From: Porphyromonas uenonis 60-3
Lineage (GTDB): Bacteria > Bacteroidota > Bacteroidia > Bacteroidales > Porphyromonadaceae
DNA: 64,000 nucleotides
Reading direction: 5' to 3'
NCBI RefSeq assembly: GCF_000174775.1
Contig: NZ_ACLR01000182.1
Location: 88,718-152,717, forward strand
Positions within the stretch are counted from its first letter, which is position 1. Every line of letters starts with the position of its first letter. The notes under the pieces are model-generated. The model was not told the DNA's origin and searched no databases. It saw nothing but the letters and a program-made list of their open reading frames with translations. The position numbers were made by a program, and so were the translations under genes. Positions 7,542 to 16,714 of this stretch are shown here, piece after piece.

Positions 7542-8714
7542 GTAGGAGTAGAATCCGCTACGCTCCTTGCCTGCCGAGCCGATCATGATCCGATCGTTGT
7601 ACCACCCGAGGGCGCATGCGTGAGGATTGGACACTGGGATACCCTCGATCTGCTGGATGGTACGCTGCTCTAGGTCGATGACCGTAGGAATACAGTAGAG
7701 AGCCGTGTAGGGGTTCTTGTTCTCGGGGTCGAGCGCATAGATGCCCATGATGGCGACCACCTTGGAGCCAGAGATGTAGCGCATTGATACGAAGAAGTTG
7801 GCGGGGAGCTTGGTCGTCTGGGGTAAGACGCCCTTGACCTCGATGTTGATCTCCGAGAGCTTCATAGACCATGAGGGGTCGATCTCGGTCTCACCCTTTT
7901 TGATGCGAACGATACCGCTGGGGAACTCAGGGTTGAAGCCAAAGCTCCCCATGCAGAGTATGTACAGATCGCCCTTGTCATCGAGGAAGATCGAGTTAGC
8001 CACGATCGGACGGGTAGCGACAGAGAGCCCCGAGGTGGTAGAGGAAATCTTCTTCTCCACCTTGTCCGTTGCGATGTCTATGAGCGCCAGCTCGACCTCC
8101 TTGTGTAGTGGCATCCACTTGGGGTCCATCTGACAGAGCCCTACGTAGAGCTTGCCGTCGCGTACTGCCATAGCACCGGGCATCACATTGGTGTCATCGT
8201 GCTTGTACTGGTTGAGGTCTATCACGGCCGTCTTGGTCATCGTCTTGGGGTTAAACGCCCAGACCTGTCCGATGTTTTGGAAGCTGATGTAAGCCTTCTC
8301 TGGAGAGACCTCGACCACATTGCAGGCAGCGGCTCCTCCTGGTAGCTCCATAGCGCCACGCTTGGTGAGCTGCAACTCCTTGCTTACGGTGTAGCAGACG
8401 AGCTCAGCCTTGCCCATACCCATATAGTCGGGCAGGACGTAGAGATGATCCCCGCAGTAGATAGGCTCCGTGCCGAAGCCGACAGGCACGCCACGGCTGT
8501 TGTCGTACTTCTTCGCCTCGATAGAGCCGATAGCCTGCAGGTACCCATTGCCTGAGGCACCGTCCGCATTCATTATTGAGGTAGAGAAGAGAATCCGCTC
8601 ACTACCCGTCTGGGGTGTCGGCTTAGGCTCCTTGTCACAGCTGGTGAGCGCTAGCCCTAGTAGGAGGGCAGCGATAAGGGTGAGCCTGTTGGTTAGTTTG
8701 TTGAATCTGTTCAT
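7461..8714 (-). CDS. Surface lipoprotein, DUF4374/XusB-like beta-propeller
   Basis: The ATG at 8714 (MNRFNKLTNRLTLIAALLLG) gives a clean lipoprotein signal with lipobox LALTSC; an in-frame ATG 42 bp upstream would put a poor extension in front. The 417-residue protein is a string of short blades (GDHLYVLPDYMG, AYISFQNIGQVWAFNP, GKLYVGLCQMDP, GDLYILCMGSFG, DRIMIGSAGKERSGFYSYDP), as in the DUF4374-type propeller lipoproteins. XusB of Bacteroides thetaiotaomicron, which holds ferric enterobactin beside its TonB receptor XusA, is of this type as I recall. It follows a TonB receptor by about 50 bp, supporting a role in ferric-siderophore or haem capture. The substrate is unknown. Confidence 0.75.
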   Translation of the reverse strand: MNRFNKLTNRLTLIAALLLGLALTSCDKEPKPTPQTGSERILFSTSIMNADGASGNGYLQAIGSIEAKKYDNSRGVPVGFGTEPIYCGDHLYVLPDYMGMGKAELVCYTVSKELQLTKRGAMELPGGAAACNVVEVSPEKAYISFQNIGQVWAFNPKTMTKTAVIDLNQYKHDDTNVMPGAMAVRDGKLYVGLCQMDPKWMPLHKEVELALIDIATDKVEKKISSTTSGLSVATRPIVANSIFLDDKGDLYILCMGSFGFNPEFPSGIVRIKKGETEIDPSWSMKLSEINIEVKGVLPQTTKLPANFFVSMRYISGSKVVAIMGIYALDPENKNPYTALYCIPTVIDLEQRTIQQIEGIPVSNPHACALGWYNDRIMIGSAGKERSGFYSYDPKTGAVSDGPVFEIEGNPVSFYQMK

Positions 8715-8763
8715 AGTGAAATCTGTTATTTGAATTGGTGAATATATAGTTGTCATCTGATTG

Positions 8764-11101
8764 TCATCTGAAGAGGTATCGCAGCTTTACCGAGAAGTTA
8801 ATGCCTGGTAACGGACGGTTTAGCTCGGACATCTGACGCTGGTTGGTCAGGTTCTTGACCTTGAAGGTGATCGTCCACTGATTATTGCGCAGGCTCTGCT
8901 CTAGTCCTAAGTCTAGGCGCAGAGCAGTCGGTATCTTGCGCTCTTGGTACTGGCTCACCTCAAAGTCGTAGTAGTACTGATGCACATAGGAGGCGTCGAG
9001 CATCAGACGGCTGTTGTAGCCCTCCCCGCCGAAGAGGTTCTCCTTGTGTAGCTCCAAGCCCGCATTGGCTAGGAAGTAGGGGATGTTGGGCATACGCTTG
9101 AGGTAAGTTGGGTTAGCGACATTCGTCGAGGGGATCAGTCGGCGCGTGTCTCTGAGGTCTTGGTAAGTTTGCATTACCATAGAGATAGAGCCAGGGGAGG
9201 GCATCCCACTTCACCTCGCCCTCTACGCCCCAGGTGCGGATGCTCCCGAAGTTCTGATAGCAGCTCATCGAGGGGATGAGCCCTGGCATGAAGCGGATCA
9301 TATCGGTGACGTAAGAGCCGAAAGCGTTGACCTCAGCCTCGATCAACTGCCCCGACGTGGGCGAGAAGTTGCGATAGACTAAGCCAACGTTGCCCCCACG
9401 GCTATGCTCGGGGCGCAGGTCGGTCGAGGCGCTGATAGAGTAGCCATTGCCTAGTAGCTCCTCACTCGTAGGGATGCGCACCTCGTCCGCATAGGAAGCC
9501 TTGATCAGGAAGTCTGGCGTGAAGCGGTAGCGGATAGCTTCGCTCCAGCCGAAGAAGTGTCGGTTAGTCTCCACATCCTTGAGGTCGCCTATACTGATGT
9601 CCCGATGACCTTAGAGCGAGAGCGGTAGTTGTAGTACTTTGCGGTGAAGGCATTCTGGAGCTTATCCTCAAAGAGCGTGAGGTCGTAGGAGGCACCCGCC
9701 GTGAGGCTGTTCATACGGCTCTTGAAGTTCGCCTTATAGCCCAAAGCTCGATCCATAAGCGTGTCCGTCGGATTGCGATAAGCGTAAGTGTGGCACAGGT
9801 TGAGATTGAAAGCTTGATGGCGGTCTAGCGTATAGTTTAGGTTGACCTTGTCCACCAAGTTGATCGTTCGATTGACCCCCATCGGTAGGTATGCTCGATA
9901 GTTCGCCTCCATAAGAGGAGCCTGCGGGGTACTCCTTGCCATCCCAGTCGTAGCGATGCGCAGCCTTGTCGGTCAGTCCATTTTGCCCGAATACCACCCC
10001 GACCGATGCGTCTAGATCTAGCCCTGGGAGGAAGAAGTCTGCACGCTTGAAAGTGCTCTCCAGAGCCAATCCCTTGGAGAGGGTAAAAGCTTCTCGTACG
10101 TCCCACTCGAAGCCCTGTATCTCTCTGCGAATGTAGGTCCCAGCGCACTCTAGCTTGATCTCGTCAAACCACCACTTCGTTGCCTTGAGGCTACCGCCTA
10201 GGATCGCTTTCCGAAACTGATCGTGGTCGCGCCTCACGATCCGATCCTTGTAGTGTGGCAACTCCATCTTGTAGTTGTTGTCCGAGTAGGCGAGCGTACC
10301 GCCTACGCCAAACTGCACGCCTGCATCCTCCAGGGTACGCTTGAAGACTGTCGAGAGCATGTGCGAATTGTACGACCCTACCTCATACGAAGCGTCAAAG
10401 TACTTCGGCGGGTACTCCTTGAGCACCACATTCACTGCTCCGCCCATAGCTGAGCCACCAAACTTGTAGGGTACGATCCCCTTGTAGACCTCCACCCGCT
10501 CGATCATATCGGTCGGGATGTCATTGATCGAGATGAAGTCGCTCATCTCGCCAAAGGGTGTCTCGTCAATGTAGATGCCCATTCGCTTGCCCTCTAGTCC
10601 ACGTAGCGATATGCGCGAGGCACTCCCTAGTCCGCCCGTATTGCGCAGCGTCACACCCGTAGTGCGAGACAGCACCTCGTCTATCGAGGAGGCGGTACCT
10701 TGTAGCTGTCGCATCGAGATGACCGAGATAGGCATAGCGGACTCACGCAGAGCGCGCTCCTGACGCTTGGCAACGACGACGACACTGCCTAGCGTCGTCT
10801 CGTCGACCTCTAGTCTCACGCTGATCGGCTTGCCATCTTGCCGTGGGGATGTGATGCGCTTGCTCTTGTAGCCCACATAGCTCACGACGAGTCTCTTGAC
10901 CCGCTGCTTGGAGGTGAAGCTCCAGAGCCCCTCGGCATCGGTGACGGCACCTGCCCCTTTTGGCTCGGCATAGACATTGGCACCGATGAGGGGTTCGCCT
11001 GTAGCGTCATCTAGTACGCTGCCACGGTAGTGGTACTCCTGAGCTACTGCTGCGCTGAGGGAGAGTAGCGTGATTAGTAATAGTAGTCTGTATCGTCTCA
11101 T
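8764..11101 (-). pseudogene. TonB-dependent receptor, reading frame broken at three sites
   Basis: The ATG at 11101 starts a signal peptide (to AVAQ, about residue 20), a carboxypeptidase-D-like domain (GSVLDDATGEPLIGANVYA, residues 27-100), a plug (VEVYKGIVPYKFGGSAMGGAVNV near 205-225) and beta-barrel strands. The frame shifts near 9926-9929 (one extra C in a CCCC run), near 9601-9603 (one G missing from GGG) and near 9165 (one extra T). Each one-base correction restores a continuous homologous reading, for example SKVIG then DISIGDLKDVETNRHFFGW, ending with a C-terminal aromatic strand (FSVKLRYLFR). Corrected length is about 778 residues, normal for the family. With the lipoprotein downstream it forms a Xus-like uptake pair. 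It is either a decaying gene or an assembly with short-homopolymer errors (fabD in this window shows the same kind of defect). Confidence 0.85.
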
Positions 11102-11166
11102 TAATTAGTTGGTTGATTTGCTTATTGGGAAGAGAGGGGAAACTGAACGTCTTTCGCTAAGTGTTC

Positions 11167-11200
11167 AAAAAAAGGGTCTAGTGAAACGTTTCACTAGCCC
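11167..11200 (-). terminator. Perfect 20-bp palindrome with T-run: terminator (possible operator) between tetR and the receptor gene
   Basis: CTAGTGAAACGTTTCACTAG at 11178-11197 is a perfect palindrome that overlaps the stop codon of the TetR gene. On the reverse strand it is extended by GGG/CCC and followed by TTTTTTT (11167-11173), so it looks like an intrinsic terminator. A perfect palindrome just upstream of the receptor gene could also be a TetR-family operator; sequence alone does not decide. Confidence 0.7.
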
Positions 11201-11814
11201 CCTAAGAGTGCTCGCCAACCGCCGAAGCTAAACTTCTCGTGGCACCGACAGAACCGTGCCAGCTCCTCTGGACTGGTGTCGGACCGCTGTAGTATAGTTT
11301 TGATGGTTGCCGTGATAAAGGCTGAGTAAATATCGATGAAGGAAGGATCGACCTCGGCTTTCCAGTCGGGATGGAGCTCTCGATACCGCTCGAAGTAGCG
11401 GATGGTCGACTCGTTGCTCAGCTGATTGAGCCGAGCCTCGTAGTGATCCAGATAGGAGCCTGCACTGGCGAAGAAGACCAGTCGCAGAGCCTCCGCATGG
11501 TCAATGATGTACTGGTAGAAGGGCGCCTTCGAGTAGCCCCTCCGCTTACGCTCCATAGGGTCCAGCATATCCATCTCCATGTCCTGATCCTCAGGCGGTA
11601 AGGCGTAAAATGCCTCTAGCCCCTTGATCGCAGGCTCTACGAGCGAGCGAAAGAGTGCCTCCTTGTCCTCATAATAGTAGTATATACTGCCCAGCGAGGC
11701 GTAAGCCTCCTTGGCCACCATACGCATCGAGGTGCCTATGTAGCCGTGCCGAGAGAAGAGCCGTAAGGCACCCTCCTCGATACGCTGCTGTATATCTAGT
11801 GTCGGACTATTCAT
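11194..11814 (-). CDS. TetR/AcrR-family transcriptional regulator
   Basis: 206 residues with an N-terminal TetR helix-turn-helix: ALRLFSRHGYIGTSMRMVAKEA then LGSIYYYYEDKEALFRSLVE (residues about 16-62), in which YYYYEDKEALF is the recognition-helix exit typical of the family. The C-terminal ligand and dimer domain is not recognisable in detail. It sits between a SAM methyltransferase (11 bp upstream) and the receptor gene, all on one strand, so it probably controls this locus. The stop codon lies within a perfect palindrome at 11178-11197 that could serve as its own operator. Confidence 0.85.
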   Translation of the reverse strand: MNSPTLDIQQRIEEGALRLFSRHGYIGTSMRMVAKEAYASLGSIYYYYEDKEALFRSLVEPAIKGLEAFYALPPEDQDMEMDMLDPMERKRRGYSKAPFYQYIIDHAEALRLVFFASAGSYLDHYEARLNQLSNESTIRYFERYRELHPDWKAEVDPSFIDIYSAFITATIKTILQRSDTSPEELARFCRCHEKFSFGGWRALLGG

Positions 11815-11825
11815 AGTTCGTTTGC

Positions 11826-12491
11826 TTACCTATCTTTGATTACTGAGCAGATGAGCATGGCGTGGTACTGACGCACGGAGATACGCTCCCCAAAGAGGTT
11901 CCGAAGAATTGCCACCGCCTCCGCCGCTGTGTAGTGTGGCGGGCAGAAGTACCCCTTGCGCTCCAATATATGGCGAGCTATCCAGTCGCCCACGCGGTGC
12001 TCCCCACGTACGTAAAAGCATCCACACAGTCTCCCTCCAGGCTTTAGCACACGGTGCATCTCACGGAGGGCTTGCTCCTTGTCGGGAAAGGCTTGCAAAC
12101 CACTCATCGTGAGCAGATAGTCAAACTCCCCATCGGCAAAGGGCATCGCCCCCACATCGCCCTGCACGAGCGATACATTGGTCACCCCCTCTACCTCAAA
12201 GCGGTGGGCAGCCATCTTGAGCATCTTCTCGGAGTAGTCCAGCGCAGTGATCTGAGCCTTGGCAAGCTGCTTGTACTTGTCGCAGGTGAAGACCGCAGTC
12301 CCCACCGGCACATCTAGTAGCCGCCCCGCAAAGTCATCGGGGATCATAGCCAAGACCTCTGCCGCCATCTGTAGCTGATTCACCTGCCATAGCCCATTCA
12401 TAAAGAGATGCCCCCACCAGGAGCGTCCCGTCATGAGTGCATCGTAGCGGTGCATCTGCTTGGTATATGCGTTATGCTGAGCCTTAGCCAT
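11826..12491 (-). CDS. Class I SAM-dependent methyltransferase (UbiE-like fold)
   Basis: The 221-residue protein has the Rossmann methyltransferase motifs: LLDVPVGTAVFT (motif I, near residue 56), ITALDYSEKMLKMAAHR (motif II), VQGDVGAMPFADGEFDYLLTMSGL (post-II and motif III region) and EMHRVLKPGGRLCG (near residue 145), which resembles menaquinone and small-molecule methyltransferases. The substrate is not predictable. It is the first gene of a run with the TetR regulator 11 bp downstream and the TonB receptor beyond, so it may act on, or be controlled with, the imported compound. Confidence 0.8.
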   Translation of the reverse strand: MAKAQHNAYTKQMHRYDALMTGRSWWGHLFMNGLWQVNQLQMAAEVLAMIPDDFAGRLLDVPVGTAVFTCDKYKQLAKAQITALDYSEKMLKMAAHRFEVEGVTNVSLVQGDVGAMPFADGEFDYLLTMSGLQAFPDKEQALREMHRVLKPGGRLCGCFYVRGEHRVGDWIARHILERKGYFCPPHYTAAEAVAILRNLFGERISVRQYHAMLICSVIKDR

Positions 12492-12534
12492 CAGTTTCTG
12501 CGGGGTGTACAGCTTGTATGGATCTATTACACCG

Positions 12535-12542
12535 CAAAGTTA
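12535..12542 (-). promoter_or_regulatory. -7 element upstream of the methyltransferase-tetR pair
   Basis: The reverse strand reads TAACTTTG (TAnnTTTG) 43 bp before the ATG at 12491. No clear -33 box. Confidence 0.45.
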
Positions 12543-12615
12543 TACCTCTTTGCCAAGGAAAGACCCCCGCAAATCTACCCAGTAGTAGGTACCGCTCGTA
12601 AGACTGTGGCGAAGA

Positions 12616-12918
12616 TTAGAGCTCGCGGAGGAGATGTTTGAGGGCGGCGAGGGGGTGGTGGGAGAGCATACGTGGACCGGCCCAGCGCATCACCGCCTGA
12701 ATGCGGGCTTTCATGTCGGGTCGGTAGCAGTGTATGGGACATTTGCGGCAGGTGGGCTTCGCTACACCGTAGCGACAACGGTCTAGTCGCCGTGTGGCGT
12801 ATTCGAGTAGCTCGCGACAACTGTCGCAGAGCGTTTCATTTTCCTCTTTCTTCCTGCAGTAGAGCTGGATCATTTGCCGAATGACCTGCTGCTCCTCTGC
12901 GATGCGTCCCTGTCCCAT
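12616..12918 (-). CDS. YgbA-type cysteine-rich protein (nitrous oxide-stimulated promoter family)
   Basis: Start chosen at the ATG at 12918, one base after the last base of the mnmE stop codon; the frame is open further upstream but only inside mnmE. The 100-residue product has the family pattern: MIQLYC near residue 17, ETLCDSC, LLEYATRRLDRCRYG, KPTCRKCPIHCYRP and VMRWAGPRMLSHHP. Six or more cysteines in CxxC-like pairs suggest metal or Fe-S binding. In E. coli the homologue YgbA is controlled by NsrR and helps recovery from nitrosative stress; the biochemical role is unclear. Placement directly behind mnmE suggests translational coupling. Confidence 0.8.
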   Translation of the reverse strand: MGQGRIAEEQQVIRQMIQLYCRKKEENETLCDSCRELLEYATRRLDRCRYGVAKPTCRKCPIHCYRPDMKARIQAVMRWAGPRMLSHHPLAALKHLLREL

Positions 12919-12919
12919 A

Positions 12920-14332
12920 CTACTTGCCGATGCAGAAGTGGGAGAAGATGTAGCCGAGCACCTCGTCGGAGGTGATGGAGGCGCCTGTGACGAGGCCGAT
13001 CTCTTCGATAGCCTCACGGAGATAGGGGGTGATGAGGTCGCTGGTCAAGCCGTTGTGGAGGCCCTCGGAGACTAACTCTAAGGCGTGACTTGCCTTGGTG
13101 AGCGCCTCGTAGTGGCGTAGGTTGTAGAGCATCACGGTCTCTTCATTGCTGTGCAGGGTGTGGGTGTTGGTGACCATCAGCTCTTCGAGGGCTTCGATGC
13201 CCTGAGCGGCTCGTGCTGAGATGGCTAGCGGAGGGGTGGTGTGCCGTTTGTCCGTAATGCGCTGTAGTTGGTCGGAGCAGTGGCTGAGCCAGTCCGTGAC
13301 CTCACGCTCGGTGAGTAGATCCCGCTTGTTGAGCAGGAGTATGAGGGTACTGTCGGGGGAGGTGAGTGGCAGGAGTTCACCGAGCTGTGTCTCTAGCTCG
13401 TCCCACGTAGGTAGGGGCGGGGCGATGACCCAGAGGATGAGCCGTGCCGAGGAGATCTGCTGGTAGCTACGCTCGATGCCTAGTTGCTCCACGAGGTCGG
13501 TCGTCTGGCGCAGACCAGCGGTGTCGATGAGTCGGAAGAGTGTACCACGGATGGTTAGTCGCCCCTCGACGGTGTCGCGGGTCGTGCCAGGGATGTCGCT
13601 GACGATGGCTCGCTCGTGCTGGAGGAGGGCGTTGAGGAGACTGCTCTTACCTACGTTGGGCGCGCCAATGATAGCGGTCGGGATACCTTGCTGGAGCTCT
13701 TGCCCGGTGCTGAAGCTTTGCGTGAGCAGGCGGAGCTGGTGCTGTATGGTGGCTAACGTTTCAGCTAAAGTGGTGCGATCGGCAAAGGCGACATCCTCTT
13801 CGCTAAAGTCTAGCTCCAGCTCGAGGAGACCGGCGAAGCGTAGGAGCGTCGCCCGCAGTTCGTTGAGCAGATGACTGAGCCTGCCAGTATGCTGCTCCAT
13901 AGCCATCTTGTGCTGTGTGGCAGTAGTCGCTGCGATGAGGTCGGCGACCGCTTCTGCCTCGGCGAGGTCTAGCTTGCCATGCGCTAAGGCACGACGGGTA
14001 AATTCGCCTGGATCGGCCATACGACACCCTTTCTGATGAGCGATCCACTCCAGTATGGAGCGCACGATGAAGGGAGAGGCGTGGCAGGAGAGCTCGACGA
14101 CCTCTTCGCCAGTGTAGGAGTGTGGGGCGGCAAAGTAGGTGGCTACGACGAGGTCTATGAGTTGTCCGTCAATTCGCAGTCCAGCGGTCGTGGCTTCACG
14201 AGGCGCGAGCCTTTTGCCAAGAAGTGTCTCAGCGATCTGCGGGACTAAGCTTCCCGAGATACGTATGACGGCTAGCCCCCCGCCCAGTGCGGTGGCAGGC
14301 GCACAGATCGTTTCGCTCAGATCATGTATCAT
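12920..14332 (-). CDS. mnmE: tRNA uridine-5-carboxymethylaminomethyl modification GTPase
   Basis: 470 residues, the usual MnmE length. The N-terminal tetrahydrofolate-binding domain (CAPATALGGGLAVIRISG) is followed by helical segments and an inserted Ras-like G domain near residues 220-375: GAPNVGKSSLLNALL (G1), TTRD (G2), DTAGLRQTTD (G3) and LNKRD (G4). The C-terminus ends in the diagnostic FCIGK with the catalytic cysteine. With MnmG it modifies the wobble uridine of several tRNAs. Its ATG overlaps the folK stop by 4 bp (ATGA), so the two genes are coupled. Confidence 0.97.
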   Translation of the reverse strand: MIHDLSETICAPATALGGGLAVIRISGSLVPQIAETLLGKRLAPREATTAGLRIDGQLIDLVVATYFAAPHSYTGEEVVELSCHASPFIVRSILEWIAHQKGCRMADPGEFTRRALAHGKLDLAEAEAVADLIAATTATQHKMAMEQHTGRLSHLLNELRATLLRFAGLLELELDFSEEDVAFADRTTLAETLATIQHQLRLLTQSFSTGQELQQGIPTAIIGAPNVGKSSLLNALLQHERAIVSDIPGTTRDTVEGRLTIRGTLFRLIDTAGLRQTTDLVEQLGIERSYQQISSARLILWVIAPPLPTWDELETQLGELLPLTSPDSTLILLLNKRDLLTEREVTDWLSHCSDQLQRITDKRHTTPPLAISARAAQGIEALEELMVTNTHTLHSNEETVMLYNLRHYEALTKASHALELVSEGLHNGLTSDLITPYLREAIEEIGLVTGASITSDEVLGYIFSHFCIGK

Positions 14333-14796
14333 GAGGGCAGGGCGGCTAGTAGCTGAGCCACGGTGGCCCCCGTGGTGGGGATGGTGAGTTCGGGCGCTAT
14401 GTAGCTGAGTGGCTGCAGGACGAAGGCTCGCTCACACATACGAGGATGCGGGATGGTGAGCTCAGGCGTGGTCACGACACGCTGGTCGTAGAGCAGGATG
14501 TCTAGGTCTATGACTCGGTCGGAGTAGATCCCGTCGTGCGACTTGTGCAGTCGCCCCATCTCCCGCTCGATCTCCTGAAGCTGTGCCAAAAGCTCTGCTG
14601 GTGTGGCTGTCGTGTGAACAGCCACAACGCTATTGAGGAAGAGATGCTCCGAAGCGAACCCCACGGGGCGAGTCTCCACAAAGGGGGCGATACTGTGAAT
14701 CTGGAGCCCACGAAGGCGCATTCGCCTGATCGCCTCTAGCAACTGATGACGAGGCTCGTCAAGGTTGCTACCGAGGGCTATGTAAGCAGTAGGCAT
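14329..14796 (-). CDS. folK: 2-amino-4-hydroxy-6-hydroxymethyldihydropteridine pyrophosphokinase
   Basis: 155 residues, typical HPPK. Seen: IALGSNLDEPRHQLLEA at the start, the PFVETRPVGF pterin region, FLNSVVAV, EREMGR, DRVIDLDILLYD (metal-binding aspartates) and IPHPRMCERAFVLQPL near residue 115. It transfers pyrophosphate from ATP to the pterin alcohol in folate synthesis. Overlaps mnmE by 4 bp and follows queA by 34 bp in the same direction. Confidence 0.96.
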   Translation of the reverse strand: MPTAYIALGSNLDEPRHQLLEAIRRMRLRGLQIHSIAPFVETRPVGFASEHLFLNSVVAVHTTATPAELLAQLQEIEREMGRLHKSHDGIYSDRVIDLDILLYDQRVVTTPELTIPHPRMCERAFVLQPLSYIAPELTIPTTGATVAQLLAALPS

Positions 14797-14830
14797 AGGA
14801 GCGACAGTGAGAGAGGCTTAGTGGGATTCT

Positions 14831-15904
14831 TTAGTCCATAATGAGGAGCGCATCCCCGTAGCAGCCGAAGCGGTACTTCTCCTTGACCGCTACATTCATT
14901 GCGTTCATCACATTCTTCTCTCCACCCATGGTGGCGGCGCACATGAGGTTGATACTCTTTGGCGCATTGAAGTTGGTCAGCATAGCGGTCGGCAGGTGAA
15001 TGTGGTAAGGCGGGTAGATGAACTCGTTGGTCCATCCGCTGAACTCCTTGAGGTAACCATCTGTGCTGACGCCCGTCTCGAGGGCTCGCATGACGGTAGC
15101 CCCGACGGCAACGATCTGCGCATTGTCGTCGCGCGCTTGGTTGACGATGTCGCAGCACTCGAGGGGAATGTACATCTCTTCGTTCTCCACCTTATACTTG
15201 CTGATCGCCTCCACCTCGATCTCCTGATAGCTGGAGAGGTTGTGATGTAGCGTGAGGAAAGCAAGGTTGCAGCCCTGCAGACGAAGCTTGTGCAGGATGA
15301 TGTCGCTAAAGTGCAGGCTCGCCGCAGGAGCGCAGACGGCGCCGATATGCTTGGCGAAGACACTCTGATAACGCTCTAGATCGCTTGGCTCAGCGGGGCG
15401 CTTGATCTCTTGGGGTAGTGGAGCTTCGCCTAGACTGTACAGATCCTTGAGGAAGTCCTCGTGAGAGCCGTCGTAGAGGAAGCGTAGGATACGACCGCGC
15501 GAGATGGTATTGTCGATAACCTCAGCGACCAGCACGGGAGCTCCGCCCTCTTCGCCGAACTCCAGCTTGTTGCCGATGCGGATCTTGCGGGCTGGATCTA
15601 CGAGGACATCCCATAGACGCAGGGATTCGTTGAGCTCACGCAGGAGGAAGACCTCAATCTTTGCCTGATTCTTCTCCTTCAGTCCATAGAGTCTTGCGGG
15701 GAAAACCTTGGTGTCGTTGAAGACAAAGGTGTCTTTTTCGCCAAAATAGTCGAGGATGTCCACAAAGTTCTTATGCTCGATAGAGCCATCGGTGCGGTGC
15801 AGCACCATCATACGAGACTGATCTCTGAAGGTGGTCGGATACTGAGCAATGAGCTCCTCGGGGAGCTTGTAGTCAAAGTGTGAAAGCTTCGCTTTATGTC
15901 GCAT
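14831..15904 (-). CDS. queA: S-adenosylmethionine:tRNA ribosyltransferase-isomerase
   Basis: 357 residues, family length. It contains the diagnostic FDYKLPEELIAQYP start, VFNDTKVFPARLYG near residue 65, CAPAASLHFS near residue 190, ALETGVSTDGYL and FIYPPYHIHLPTAMLTNFNAPKS near 290-315. It transfers ribose from SAM to preQ1-modified tRNA to give epoxyqueuosine, the substrate of QueG, which is also encoded in this window at 33189-34145. Lies between truB and folK. Confidence 0.97.
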   Translation of the reverse strand: MRHKAKLSHFDYKLPEELIAQYPTTFRDQSRMMVLHRTDGSIEHKNFVDILDYFGEKDTFVFNDTKVFPARLYGLKEKNQAKIEVFLLRELNESLRLWDVLVDPARKIRIGNKLEFGEEGGAPVLVAEVIDNTISRGRILRFLYDGSHEDFLKDLYSLGEAPLPQEIKRPAEPSDLERYQSVFAKHIGAVCAPAASLHFSDIILHKLRLQGCNLAFLTLHHNLSSYQEIEVEAISKYKVENEEMYIPLECCDIVNQARDDNAQIVAVGATVMRALETGVSTDGYLKEFSGWTNEFIYPPYHIHLPTAMLTNFNAPKSINLMCAATMGGEKNVMNAMNVAVKEKYRFGCYGDALLIMD

Positions 15905-15945
15905 ATTGGATTCTGATTCTAATGGGATAGGGGGGGATATAGTAG

Positions 15946-16710
15946 TCAGGAGAGTTCCTCCTCTTCGGGTGTTAGGGCGAGTAGCTCGTCCAGTTGGTCG
16001 AGGCTAAAGCAGTTCGCCTGAGAAATCTCGCCAGAGCGTGTCCGCACCAGCTGGGTAAGATAAGCTCCCGAGTCGAGAGCCGTGCCGAGGTCGCGTGCTA
16101 GCGAACGAATGTAGGTGCCTCTGCTACAGACGATGCGTAGCTGTAGGGAGGGGGGCGTGAAGCTAACTAGCTCCAGCTCGTGGATGGTGACGTGCTTGTG
16201 TGCGAGCTCTACTTCCTGTCCCTGACGGGCTAGGTCGTAGGCGCGTATGCCGCCCACCTTGACCGCTGAGAAGCTCGGAGGTCGCTGGTCTATCTCTCCC
16301 GTGAACTGGTGCAGGGTGCTCCGCACCATCTCCTCCGTGATATGTTCGTAGGGATAGGTCGCATCGATCTCGTGCTCGCTGTCGAAGGATGGCGTGGTGG
16401 CTCCGAGCTGGAGCGTGGCGCAGTACTCTTTGTCATGATCCATCAGCTGCTCGATGAGTTTCGTGGCACGACCCGTGCAGAGCACCAGTACGCCCGTCGC
16501 CTGCGGATCCAGCGTCCCCGCGTGGCCTACCTTGATGCGCTTGATGCCCGTCACCTGACGCACCATGATGCGCAACTTATTGACCACGTCAAAGGAGGTC
16601 CACCCCAACGGCTTGTCTAGTGGTATGATCGCTCCCGCACGTAACGTGAGGGGGCGACGAGCTTGTAGATCGGCAGGAGTATATAGCTTGGAGGAGACTT
16701 CCTGATTCAT
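15946..16710 (-). CDS. truB: tRNA pseudouridine-55 synthase
   Basis: 254 residues with TruB motifs: LDKPLGWTSFDVVNKLR, then KVGHAGTLDPQATGVLVLC with the catalytic aspartate near residue 67, DHDKEYCATLQLGATTPSFD and CSRGTYIRSLARDLG near residue 215. It lacks a long PUA domain, as usual for this phylum. It makes pseudouridine 55 in the T loop. Four bases separate it from uppP upstream, pointing to one transcript. Confidence 0.97.
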   Translation of the reverse strand: MNQEVSSKLYTPADLQARRPLTLRAGAIIPLDKPLGWTSFDVVNKLRIMVRQVTGIKRIKVGHAGTLDPQATGVLVLCTGRATKLIEQLMDHDKEYCATLQLGATTPSFDSEHEIDATYPYEHITEEMVRSTLHQFTGEIDQRPPSFSAVKVGGIRAYDLARQGQEVELAHKHVTIHELELVSFTPPSLQLRIVCSRGTYIRSLARDLGTALDSGAYLTQLVRTRSGEISQANCFSLDQLDELLALTPEEEELS

Positions 16711-16714
16711 CTTA

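Noticed and set aside
9165..9929. Programmed frameshifting in the TonB receptor
   Set aside because: Three separate shifts in different directions at short runs, with no slippery heptamer or downstream structure. Decay or sequence error fits better.
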